DNA of 64,000 nucleotides from Metarhizium brunneum (lineage: Eukaryota > Ascomycota > Sordariomycetes > Hypocreales > Clavicipitaceae), in the NCBI RefSeq assembly GCF_013426205.1, contig NC_089423.1, forward strand, positions 3,348,001 through 3,412,000, in the 5' to 3' direction. The translations under genes were made by a program, and so were the position numbers. Position 1 is the stretch's first letter; the number at the start of each line of letters is the position of its first letter. Shown here piece by piece: positions 36,801 to 49,100 of this stretch. Below the pieces are notes generated by a model. That model saw only the letters and a program-made list of their open reading frames with translations. It was not told the DNA's origin and searched no databases.

Positions 36801-39800
36801 AACGTCGGCATCCTACGCTTCCGAGGGACCTTCGCGGTGGCTCGAGTGACACTATTATTATTAGTTATTGGCTCCAGTTGACGTTATAGCGGCGGCCAGC
36901 TGGATGCCGTGGCGCAAGGTGCGCCGGCCGGCTGTTGAGCTAGTTTCTTCACATGGCGGGCTGCGTTTGGGAGCGTGGAGCGTGTCGGCATGTGTGGCAA
37001 AGACAAGTATTCCCGTTTTTCTGGTAATGACGAACCATTTTCAGGGCACCCGCTGCAATAACATGATGGCTACTCCTGACGCTTTTCGGAAGGAGAAACA
37101 CGCGTCGTCGAAAATGTCATATTCGACTTGGCAGGCGGAAGAGCATGTTCTTTGATGCCGGAAATAATGCGCAGCCTTGCTTTTATCTAAGAACTTCGCT
37201 GATTCAGAGACGAGCTCGCGCTGGCAGATAAGTCCACGGAGTCTTGTTGCCGCTTTTGTCGACTGTAGTTTGGATCGTATATAACTTGAGATGTGTGAAA
37301 TTAAGTTCAGCCAAGTAAAGTGAGACTGACCAGACAAAAGTGCAGCAAATCGATATAGGATAGCCGACCAATGTTGAATTCTTGTTACACATGGATAATG
37401 GACTCGGCATAGATCATGTCAAGTTGGATACGAAATTCATTCGTTTTGGTTTTAATGGCGAATACGTTGTATAAGGGACGTGGACCTGGCAAAATGTTCG
37501 TTTAGCAGGCTGAATAGCAGATGCTGCGACATGGCACGCTCCATCTCCGTTCGGACTTCTCTAAAGAAAGGACTACACTCCAGCTTGATGCAAAAAACAC
37601 CATGTCATATTCAATAAGAGACTACTTTGCAAATGATGGAAATATATACCAGGGCGGATATAGATTGGCATTTGGGCTCTTGTCCCCTCCCATAAAGCGA
37701 GTCATCGTGCCTCGCACGTGTTGCCCAATGTGTCAAGACCACCAGTTGACATTGTAATATGCGAGTTCGTATGTATGCAAGTTGTTGGAACAAGTGATGC
37801 GTGGATGGATATATCGTTGGATCGAATAAGCTGCGTCTGCATAATATAGCAATGGAATCACAAAAAAATCATCTTAGGAAGTGAAATTACTTTGCTATTT
37901 TATGTGTCTAATGTTGTATTAGAGGTAGTATTTAGTTCATGGATTGCGGGGATTGAAGCGACGAGCCAGTCCAACACATTTATGGAAAGTTGCTGTAACC
38001 TCGGGTAGGAGCAAGAGTTAGTGTAAAAAGTCTCAGTTCACGAAGAAGGCATAGGGTAGGCCGTTTTTTGGTGTTGGCTTGGCCTCGAAAATGACCAGGA
38101 ATTTTTACTAGAAAAAGCTGTAATTGTGATCCGGACGGTGAATGGCCAATCCCTCTGGCGACCTTGATTTGTTGAAGTTTCTATAGATATAACACACATG
38201 ACGTCAACATGTGGGAAAACACGACGGCGACTTTTGGGCTTTGTTCCGTCATCAAATTGCAAGTGATATTCATGCATGTGGTGAAAACTGCATGTCACAG
38301 TTTGTCTTAGATTTGACATGGTGCAAGCCATTTTCCCCTGGGCAGGTGCCTTTCAGGCATACTATTGGTCCGGGCGATTTTGGGCCCTCGGCTCCACTTC
38401 CGGAGCAGATGCGCCGGAGTAGGTACACAAGGGCACGTTGAGATATCAGCATTTTGTGTTTACGTTGAGCCATTGAAAGGATAATAAATCTCGCCGGAGA
38501 AAGACGCATCATGTAATGAAGCAAACGGCGCCCAAATATACGCGTGCAGGTTAGAACTAGTGGCCAGTACAGAACCCAAAGCATTTCTGCTATGTGCATC
38601 GCGGGACAGCTAGGGTCTTGGTCGGTCCAGATCGAGGAACAAGGAGTCGACAGGGAGGGGCAATGGTGCATGGATTTGTACAGTGCGGCCAACGGTCGTG
38701 GCTTGCCCAGGTCGCCGCTTTGCACCTAGCTTGTTAGTTGCAAGCGAATGACTGAGAGCTGGCGGCTGTGGCAGGCGGCAGAAAGTAATCAACTGTGGAT
38801 TCCAGAGATTGGTAGGAAAGGGGTTTCGCCGTGAGTACGGAATTGGTGATGGCGAGCGCGCTACCCATGCAATTGAATGCTCGAGCAGGTGTTATTTGCC
38901 AGACGGTCAGGAGACTTGATAAAAGCCAACCGGTGCCACGTTTGGGATTGCGTACAGGTCGCTTGCACTGCCTCAGCAAAATGACTAGATTGAGGGGAGT
39001 CGACAATATATATCGGGACCATCAAGGCCACCTGGGAACTCAAATCTTCAGCCTGCTTCCAAGAGTCCCTTCCAGGAGCAAGCTGCTAGTCGGCTTATTC
39101 TCATCGCATCTCGGACGAGAGGTCAAGTCAGCAAGCAGTACAACTCGCACAGCGGCGGCACCCACCAATCGAGTGTCTCTGCGGACCAGAGAATGCTCGC
39201 TGCGTGGCTCTCAATCCGGAAGCATCACGAAAGGCCTAGTCCTTCGAAATGCGCATCTGACAGTGGAACGCAAGGCAAACGCGCCGGAGACGTGTTCTGG
39301 ACTCGGGAAAGACCCTGGCTACTGGCCGCCCTGGTTTGGTATACCGGGACTCTGGCACCAGATCGACCTTGTGCCTCCCGATGGCCGTTGTAAGAGTCGA
39401 TGAAAGGAAGACTTGACAAGTCGACCACGTGAATGGAGCAAAGGGACTGTGGGATGAAAAAGTGAAAATGGCATAGTCGGTACTACTAATGTGCATGCAT
39501 CCGCAGGTTCATTTGCTCCAGTGCCAAGTACGGGTCCCGCCCACCCACACTGTGCGCCTCATACTCCCCCACTCTCGTCTTCTGTGCGCAAAAAGCCCAA
39601 GTCCATCGCCAGAACTTAGTAGCTATTGTAAATATATATGTATTATCTTGTTCAGGCACATACATGCAACCATGTGCATTGCTCGGATAGGTACGAAGAG
39701 CTTGGGGTCAACTACCTACCTTAGGCACCTACCCAGGTACCTACCTACTCAGGTACTTAAGTAGTAGGCAACTACGGAGTAGGCACCTAGTATCGACGCC

Positions 39801-40099
39801 TCGTCCCTTCCCCCCCTGGTCTCCACACGCCACCTCTCAAGTCCTGTCTGTGTCTGGTCTTGGGACTTGCGTCCCCCGCGGCTCTGCTTGTTGAACCTGG
39901 CGAGCTCGACTTCTGCAACGTTTTATGCTGTTAGCAAGCCGTTGGGTTTTGTATCTGGACCTCCTTTGTCCCATGTTGAGGGTAAAATAGCAATTCTGGC
40001 ATCTCGGGCTCGGCCGAAGCAAAAATTGTTTAATCGTTCCACATCTGCCTCTTCAAGCGGCTGCACCTGGGCGCCACTTAGATCATCCCGGCATGCTGT

Positions 40100-40134
40100 G
40101 AGCCATCTGAGCCATCTGAGCCATCTGAGCCATC
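40100..40134. repeat. Four tandem copies of a 9-mer before the phytochrome start
   Basis: GAGCCATCT occurs four times in a row, the last copy with one change at its final base, about 110-145 bp before the phytochrome ATG and so probably in the 5' leader or core promoter. Confidence 0.85.
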
Positions 40135-40245
40135 ATTTTCGCCACAGTAGCTGCCCCTTCCTCTCCAGGCGCTGCTTCAAAAGCGCCATAGTCTCAACCA
40201 TCGCGGCCGTGACTATTAGGTCACTTCCCTTCATCTTGCTTCACC

Positions 40246-43200
40246 ATGGGCCATTCGAAGCAACACGACAAAGGCTCGCCGGCGCCGCCGTCCGAACCGC
40301 CACACCTGACGCAACAACACGAAGACCCTGCCTCACTTGGCCACCTGCGAGCTGCGTCGTCTGCTTCGTCATCTCGGGATACACAAACTGCGGAGACCTC
40401 GTCAGTGCCAGACGAACGAGCGAGCAGCGTTGGCGGGCATGGCGCATTTTCACCATGGAGTGCAGGATCTGAGAGGCAACTGGGGCATCATTCTGCTGCT
40501 TCAGATATATCGGGAGATCGTGTCTTTCCGATCCGCTCTGTTATTAGTGTCGAACCAACGCCCAGACAGTCGATTATGGACGAAAACTTGAACCAATCAT
40601 CTGATGCTGACAGTCGTCGCATTTCTGGCCATTGGACATCCTATCGAGGTGACTCGTCAAGCGACACAAGAAGACTAGAATTTGCACCCATGTCGCCCAC
40701 AGCGGGACAACCCAGCGGCTCTTGCGCGGATTTGCGCAGGAAGAGAGCCATGAGCGGGCCCGTGTCGAGTATACACGCTGACGCTGTGCGCCAGGGCTCT
40801 GTGGCGCCATTGCAGCTTGAAATTTCCGCGTCAGACCACGGTAGCCAGGAATCCGGACCTTTGGGTGTTGGTGATGTCGCTGCTGGGCCTGACAGTGCCT
40901 CGATTACATCTGGCAACCAGTCACTGGGCGAGGTGCCTCATATCACGACGCGCTTCACCCACGTCGAGACGGATGAGGGACATGCTATTATAACTGGACG
41001 CGATGGGATATTGCAACAATGCGAAGACGAGCCAATCCATACCCCCGGTGCAGTGCAAGGTTTTGGGGTTCTTCTAGCCCTTCGGGAAGATGGTAGTGGC
41101 GGCTTCTCGGTACGATATGCCAGCGAAAACTCGGGCAAAATTATCGGATATACGCCAAAGCAGTTATTCCGTCTTAAAAGCTTCTTGGATATCTTGACTG
41201 AAGAACAACAAGATAATTTGCTCGACCACATAGACTTCATCCGTGATGAAGATGCTGATCCTGCCATCAATGGACCAGAGGTTCTCAGTCTCTCCATCAA
41301 ACCACCAAAAACGGGCAAAAGCATCAAATTATGGTGTGCTATCCACATCAACAATGCCCATCCCGATTTAGTCATTTGCGAATTCGAACTAGATGATGAC
41401 CGGGAATACCCGCTTCGTCCTGCAGACGAACTTACCCCCGATACACCCCACGATACCCTTCATTCAAACCCCACACTAGAAGAGATAGAAGAAAGCACAG
41501 AGATACTCAGCAAACCGTTACGAATTCTGCGGAGTGCAAGAAAGCGCCGAGGAGAGCAGGGGGCAATGCAAGTATTTGACATCATGTCCCAGGTGCAAGA
41601 GCAGCTGGCATCTGCTCCTAATCTGGACACATTCCTCAAGATTCTTGTGGGCATCGTAAAGGAGCTGACTGGTTTCCATCGTGTCATGATATACCAATTT
41701 GATGCATCGTTCAACGGGAAGGTTGTCACGGAACTGGTCGATACGTCTCAAACCGTCGATCTTTACAAGGGTTTGCATTTTCCAGCTTCGGACATTCCAC
41801 GACAGGCACGAGAACTGTACAAGATTAACAAAGTTCGCCTTCTATACGACCGGGATCTCGATACAGCACGAATGGTGTGCCGAACGAAAGAAGACTTAGA
41901 CGTTCCTCTTGACATGACTCACGCATATCTTCGTGCCATGTCTCCTATTCATCTCAAGTATTTGGCTAATATGGCGGTGCGGTCGTCAATGTCTATTTCT
42001 ATAAACGCGTTCAACGAGCTTTGGGGGCTGATCTCTTGCCATGCCTATGGCAACCATGGAATGCGTGTGTCTTTCCCAATTCGCAAAATGTGTCGCCTGG
42101 TTGGAGACACTGCGTCTAGGAATATTGAGAGGTTGTCCTATGCATCGAGGCTTCAGGCAAGAAAACTCATCAACACAGCTCCTACTGATAAGAACCCATC
42201 GGGGTATATTATCGCGTCATCAGACGACTTGTTGAAGCTATTTGATGCTGATTTTGGTCTTCTATCAATACAAGGCGAAACCAAGATGTTGGGTACAATA
42301 GAGCATAGCCAAGAGGCCTTGGCAATGCTGGAGTATCTTCGAATGAGGAAGCTTACGGCAGTTGCATCATCGCAAGACGTGCGAGAGGACTTTCCAGATT
42401 TGAAGTACCCTCCCGGATTCCAGGTTATTGCTGGGCTTCTGTATGTTCCGCTAAGTGTGGGCGGTAATGACTTCATTGTTTTCTTTCGCCGTGGCCAAAT
42501 CAAGGAAGTGAAATGGGCCGGCAATCCATACGAGAAAGTTGTTCGAGATGGTACTGTGGGCTATCTTGAACCCAGAAAAAGCTTCAAGATTTGGAATGAA
42601 ACCGTTCTCGGAAAGTGCCGTGAATGGAACGAAGAGCAAGTAGAAACAGCAGCTGTACTCTGCCTGGTTTATGGTATGCTTTCAGGAGGCCATCCTACTC
42701 ACACAAAAACGATGCTAATCAGTGATTATAGGTAAATTTATAGAAGTTTGGCGGCAAAAGGAGGCAGCACTCGAAAATAGCAAGCTTACAAGGCTCCTTT
42801 TGGCCAACTCTGCCCACGAAGTGCGAACGCCGCTCAATGCCATCATCAACTATCTCGAAATTGCACTTGAGGGCTCATTGGACCACGAAACTCGCGAGAA
42901 TCTGGCTCGTTCTCACTCAGCCTCCAAGTCCCTGATTTATGTGATAAACGATTTACTCGACCTCACAAAGGCCGAGGAAGGCCAAAGCTTGATCAAAGAT
43001 GAAGTATTTGACCTGAGTGCGTGCATAGAAGAAGCAACCGAACCATTTCACGTGGATGCAAAACGAAAAGGCATCGATTACCAGGTCACAAAGGATCCTG
43101 GACTCCCTCAATTCGTCCACGGCGATAGCCGAAGAGTCCGGCAGGCACTATCAAACATCACCGCAAACGCTGTTGCACATACCCACCAAGGATCAGTCAC

Positions 43201-44763
43201 TGTTGAGATGTTTGTTTCCGAAATTCGGGATGGGATGGCCTTGGTCGATTTTGTTGTGGCCGACTCAGGCATCGGCATGAACCCAAGGCAGTTGGATGCT
43301 CTTTTCCGAGACTTAGAGCAGGTCAGCAGCGAAGAACTCGAATCGCCGTCTCCCGAGCCTGTTGATAAGCAGCGTGAGACGAGAACCTTGGGCCTGGGTC
43401 TTGCCGTAGTTGCTCGAATTGTTAGAAACATGGATGGCCAGCTTAGATTGAAGTCCGAGGAGGGTCAAGGGTCCAGATTTGTTGTCCAATTGCCCTTTCA
43501 TCTCCCAGATGATAGTCTAAGCCCAGAGTCCGGTGGACATTCTCAAGACAGTTCATCTGCAACTCACACTGGCAAAGTGATTGCTTCAGCATCACCGAAT
43601 CTCAAGGCTACACCGGCCGGAGAGATTATGCTCATAGAGCGTGGAAGTCATAGCAACATGGCAGCTGACATGGATAAAAGGTCGACTGGAACGGGCAGTG
43701 CGGGCAGCCGCCGTAGCGTGGAGAGCCTTGTAAGCCACGGTAGCCAGAAGAGCGATGCCGAACGTCTTATCGACGCCATCCAGACACCCCTTTCTCTTAA
43801 CGAAAACCAAACCGGATACTTTGCTCATGGTCAGAGTTCCAAAGGCAATAACATCCAGCCCGCATCTCTTACCAGTACCGGAACTGTTCGACCCCCCAGC
43901 CCCGGGCCCCATAAGCAAGATGCGCCTTTCCACCCCCATCCGCGACATGAGCCGGGTACCGCCGAGATTCGAGACTCAAAAACTCGTGTCAAAGCCGTAA
44001 AGATGCCTGATGAGTTTGTGGACCTGCCACCCCGGATTCCCAAGGGAGACAGTTCCGGCGTTTTGCTCCAACTTCCCAGTCAGAAGCCACAACAGTCGGC
44101 TACTGTGGACAAGGGAGCATCGTCAAACAAAGAGCCTTCGCTCAACATACTAGTGGCAGAAGACGACCCAATCAATATGAAAATTCTTCAAAAAAGATTA
44201 GAAAGAGTTGGGCACACCGTACAGCATACCGTTAATGGCGAGGATTGCGCAATGGTTTACAAGGACAAGTCCCCTGACTTCGATGTCATTCTTATGGATA
44301 TGCAGGTGAGAATATTAATCTCAGAATAGCCATCCGCACATACTAACCCCTGGCTTAGATGCCCATTGTGGATGGTTTAACTAGCACAAAAATGGTTCGG
44401 TCTACCGAGCAATCCAGCGAACACAAGGGCCACTCGGCAATGGCAGACGCCAACCGAAGAATACCGATTTTCGCTGTCTCTGCATCTCTTGTCGAAGGAA
44501 ACAGGCAGGTGTACGTGGACGCTGGGTTTGATGGATGGATTCTGAAGCCCATTGATTTCAAAAGGCTCAGCACCCTCTTGGCTGGCATTCATGAAAGCGA
44601 AACGAGGAATGCTTGCCTATATCTCCCTGGAGAGTGGGAACGAGGCGGCTGGTTTTCCTCCGTAGAAGGGAACGGCAGTGAGGACACACCATGCTCACAG
44701 ACAACGCCGACCGCTGATCCGGAAAGTCATCAGTTAGAAGGAAGTGTGAAGACGGAATCATGA
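40246..44763 (+). CDS. PHY1: Fungal phytochrome hybrid histidine kinase
   Basis: A red/far-red light photoreceptor with hybrid histidine kinase output. Three exons (40246-42673, 42732-44305, 44359-44763) give 1468 residues; introns are 58 and 53 nt with GT-AG ends. A long Ser-rich N-terminal extension (about 1-235) precedes the PAS region. This has the bilin-attachment cysteine C259 in QQCEDEPIHTPG, the fungal and bacterial-type position. The GAF domain carries PASDIP at 513-518, and the PHY domain follows. The kinase has H838 in the H box SAHEVRTPLNA and ATP-lid motifs DSGIGMN and LGLGLAVV. A low-complexity linker leads to a receiver with AEDD and the phospho-acceptor D1332 in LMDMQMP, plus the conserved Lys in LKPID. 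All key residues are present, so it should be functional. Confidence 0.97.
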
Positions 44764-46199
44764 AGCGAGCTAGGAGGGGTATTTCACACCATTGACATTG
44801 CAAGGGTACAACGAGCCCCTTTTCAGTTTGCGGTCGATGAATATAGTTTCGATCCAGGCATCTGGGATGCCCGCTGCGACACGAAGGGAGGCTATCAAAT
44901 ATACTTGGGTATCAAGCTTGGGCTCTTGATACCAGTTCACCCGAAAACGGACTTTTGCTATCACGACGCATAATTTACACGAGCATCAATAATTATGTCT
45001 TATGGAAACAAGCACATGGCGTTGGGGGAAGGGGAGCTGTGGTCGGAGAACACCAAGACAGAAAAAAAACAGGGCCGGTGTTTAGTGTTTTTGAATTTGG
45101 TGCATTGCAGGGTCGGCTTATGATATTTGATGATGAAAGAGCATACATGATATTCTATGAAGAGATACAAGCAACATATCATGGGGGGTTGCGAGGGTGC
45201 ATTTTTTTTGGGTATGAGTTTGGGCTGTCTTTTTTCCTCATTTTGAGGTTGGTTGCTGAGGATAATGGATGCCACGGTCTTGAGGTTGAAATGGCCACTG
45301 GTTTAGCGGTCAGCTGATGTGGAAAAAGGTAGAAGTTGCAGGGAAGGCGCATAGACGTAATATACGAGACGCATCGGATGGGGAAATGCCGTTCAAGGTG
45401 CGTGTTCTAGTTGACAATGGAGAAGCATGGCGCCCTTGACACGTTGTCGTGAGAAATAAGATGGGCATTCGTGTCGCGAAACCAAGTATTTGGCAGCCGT
45501 GAAGCTGTACATCCCAGATACTGACTGTAGTACTAGTATACTCGCTGTTTCAGATTTTACGCTTGCACGATACTCGCATCATGCTTGTAATTTCACTTGA
45601 CTACAGAGCGAAACAATACAAAAGTTAGTATTAGTATACTCAGTGCCACCAAACGTTGTAGGCACCATGCAGTCCGTCAATGCTGACAGTATTGTCGGCC
45701 CAAAGCCCAAAGAGCCGACTGAGTGCTCGTAACTTGCCCTCATCCAGGGCAGCCAATTGACCGCGGAGAGCGAAGAAGAGCACTGTGTATTCGCAGCAAT
45801 CAAATGAGACGCTGTGGCTCGAATCCAGTCCATCAACGACTACAGAGTGGCTGGCGCGTCAAGACGGAGGAACACAAGTGAGAACACGTACACAGGTCTA
45901 TTGACTTGTCGATAATGATAATTAAAAAAGTGGCGTTTCCCTCTTGGGCTAAAAGCTATCAAATAATCAAATCAAGTCGCTTCAACGTTTTTCGACAGGC
46001 GCGAGGCAAAAAGCCGCCGGCGCAATATGTGCCACCTTCATATGCAGGGACTTAAATACATGAATAGACGCGGCACCATCCGACGGTGCGTGGTATCTGG
46101 GATGATAACAAAAAAAAAAAAATGAGACGAGACCTTGAACGCCGTTCACCGTATGAGACTCTTATCCACAAAAACACATCTTGTTGGTATTCATTGGCT
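44764..46199. other. Convergent 3' region between phytochrome and the ABC transporter
   Basis: About 1.4 kb with no recognised gene. Poly-A and poly-T tracts occur near 45061 and 46110. Short open frames lack family features. Confidence 0.6.
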
Positions 46200-49100
46200 T
46201 TATTTCTTAGGATGCTTGGGCTTGATCATCTTGACCCACCTGCTCTCTTTCTTCTCTTCGTAATTCTCTTCCTTGACATTGTGTTGGCCCACAATGGTCA
46301 AGAAGACTTGGTCCAAGGTGGTGGGACTGACGCTGTAGTGACTTAGGCCCAGCACCTCCTTATTTTCTTCCAGGAGGACGATGAGTTGGCCTATGGCGCT
46401 GCCTTCGCGGGCGGCGTGCGCCGTGTCGCTGTCGTGCGATTTAATGTCCTCCGGTTCGCTGTTGGCGGATTGCTTTTGGAGGGCCAGCACCTCGCTTGCG
46501 GAGACGGAGAAGCGCAGCTGTCCGTGGTACGTCTTTGTGTCTACGTTGGCGGCCGGCAGGCGGGTTTGGATCCACGAGATTACGCGCTGCATTTCGTGGT
46601 CGGTGGTTCGAGGGGCGGTCCTGGACACGAGATGGACGTGGAGGATGTCGCCGAAGCGATGGCGGAGATTGTCTGGGGTCCCCAGGGCGAGCATGCGGCG
46701 TGAGAGGATGCCCGCTCGTCCAGCGAGGGCGTCGGCCTCCTCCATGCTGTGGGTTGTGAGGAGGATGGAGCGGCCGTGGACAGTGGCCGCGAGCGTCTTC
46801 CACATGATTCGTTTGGAGGCGGCGTCGAGGCCGGACGAGGGCTCGTCGAGGAGGACCACGGTGGGATTGCCCATGAGTGCGATTCCCAGACTGAGCTTGC
46901 GCTTGTTTCCTCCAGAGAGGGCGTAGCCCATCCGGGATGCAAATGCCTCCAGGCCGACGGCTTGCAAGACTGCCGAGACGTTGTGCTCGATGTCGGGGAT
47001 GCCGCGGATCCTGGCGTAGAATTCAAAATGCTCCCGAACAGTCATCTGATCTAGGGCATCGACTTGGGGACACACGCCGAGATGTCTTCGTGCAGCGGCC
47101 AGGTCTTTGGACACGGATATATCCTCGACGAAGATGTCGCCACCATTACGGCTTGGCTTGATATCGCCCCGGATGAGAGAAATAGTCGTCGACTTGCCGG
47201 CACCGTTGGGGCCCAAAAGGGCAAACACCTCGCCGCGCTTGATGCCAAAGCTGACATTGTCTACTGCCGTGTTCTTCCCGAAAGATTTTGTCAGGTGTAT
47301 GACGCGAAGACCATCTCCCATTTGCCCTGAGCTAGTTACTCGGGTCAGCTCGTCGGCCGTTTCTGCATCCAGCTCTTCAGCAACCGTGACGGGTTTACCG
47401 CGGTCGAAAAGACCACGGACAGATGAGCCGACGTTGCCGCTGTCGAACCACAGCAGTAGGCCGAAAAGAACGAGGCATTGGATTATCAGATACAGGATGG
47501 GGCCGCCGTACTGCACAAGTCCGGTTGGCGTCTTTGATATTTTGTCGCCGTCGCAGGCCGTTGCAAAGAGATTTGTCGCCAGAAACATGGCTCTGGTTGC
47601 GTTCGCAATGGGTGAGAAGACCGAGATGACAAAGTGGCATATGAGCAACGATGAGTCAATGCGGTCAACCTGAACATATGTGACTACACATATGTATGAA
47701 ATCAGATAACCAAGGAAGAAGACTGCTTGCGAGGCCGCCGACCAAGCAAAAGTTGCCAACTGGGATTTGGTGAACAGGGAGATAAAGTACGAGTATAGGA
47801 TCGACGCGAGCCCGTACAGGAAGAAGACAACAAAGACATATTCCAGATGATACCAGACGTTGGACATACCAGCCCACAACGCAGTCAGAAGTGCAGTAGA
47901 AATGATGGCGACAGTAAAGTCGAACAAGAGGTAGGCTCCCCAAAGCGGGAATGGCCGAACACCGTTGGAATACTGCAGAGCGCGTACAAATCGTCTCCGC
48001 TCATTGCTCGGGTAGAGAGCGAAGAATGCGGGATAACAAGACAGCGCTAGGCCCATGTAAATGACAAGACTTAGGGCATCGCCAATACCGGGGTTGAAGG
48101 GCACGTCAAACGAGGACCAGGTTGTGGCAATGGTTGTGTTGGTAAGGAAGACGTCGAGGAGCTGCTGGGCAGTGATTGAGCTGCTAATGAACACGTTGGC
48201 TACCCAGCCAACAGCGGGATTGGAGTTTTCGTCTCCGAGCCACATCGCCGTGGTGATGTTGCGAAACTCGTCATTGATATGCTGCTTCCAAGAATCAAAG
48301 GTATCAACCAGTTTGAGATTTTGTAAAGCGGCGGAGCCCACAGAAGCACCACCTCTGGAACCATTGAGTATCGGTTGCAGCAAGCTGTTCACAGTTGTAA
48401 TGGGGAGCTTGGAAGTTGGGCCGGCCAGGAAAACAATCGTCATGTTGTTCCTGACTTGGGTAAAGGCGTCCTCGGTTCCAAAGGAGGAGTCTTGGTCAGC
48501 GGGTGTACAACCGACTTGTTTCTTGCCCCTGACATAGAGAGCGGTGAGACCAGCGGCAAAGATAGGCAGAAGAAACGCGATGAGATACAATATCCAAGTG
48601 CGCTTAAGCACAGTAAGACGCTTTCTGTAGAGAATCATGGCTTGCTTGACGTAGCTAACTCGCTGACCATCGAGCAGCTTAAAACCTTGAAGCGTGGAGC
48701 TCCCATTGGAAGAAGATAGGTCCTTCTCATTTGCGCTGTCCACTTCTCTAGGGACACCTGCATTGACATTTTTAAACGCCTCTTCATCGTTGATTTCCTC
48801 GGCAAGCTGGAGGAATACATCCTCAATCGTTGGGCCAGAAAAGCGGTACTGAGTGACGCCGGTTTCCTCTAGAGACTTGATGACTTGAGCAGCCAGATTC
48901 GACGTGGGTGCCATATAGGTAACCAAATCAAATTCTTGCTGCTTCCGGACTCCCGGAATGCTAGGCAAGTGTGCTGTCTCAGTGTCCCCTCGCACATGAA
49001 CACGGTACCCGCTGCCAAACCTATCTTTCAGTTCCACAGATGAGCCTTCAGCGCGGAGAGTTCCCTTGGACAGGATAGCAATGTGGTCAGCAAGGAGATC

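Larger units (their letters stand above)
26667..40245. other. 13.6 kb divergent interval with no recognised gene
   Basis: This lies between the starts of the copper-fist gene (-) and phytochrome (+). I read both strands and found no domain, no long frame with protein-like composition, and no transposase or reverse transcriptase. Base composition is mixed rather than strongly AT-rich, so heavy RIP is not obvious. It contains a GT-rich tract (27914-27948), at least eleven TACGGAGTA-type motifs, a perfect inverted repeat at 33845-33867, a TATAAAAG box at 36679-36686 without a credible gene after it, and GTACCTACC-type repeats near 39710-39770. It may hold long promoters, noncoding RNAs or decayed genes. 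Confidence 0.5.

Noticed and set aside
38831..39403. 190-codon + strand frame in the gene-free interval
   Set aside because: The composition is unlike neighbouring proteins and there is no homology I recognise; without transcripts it cannot be supported.
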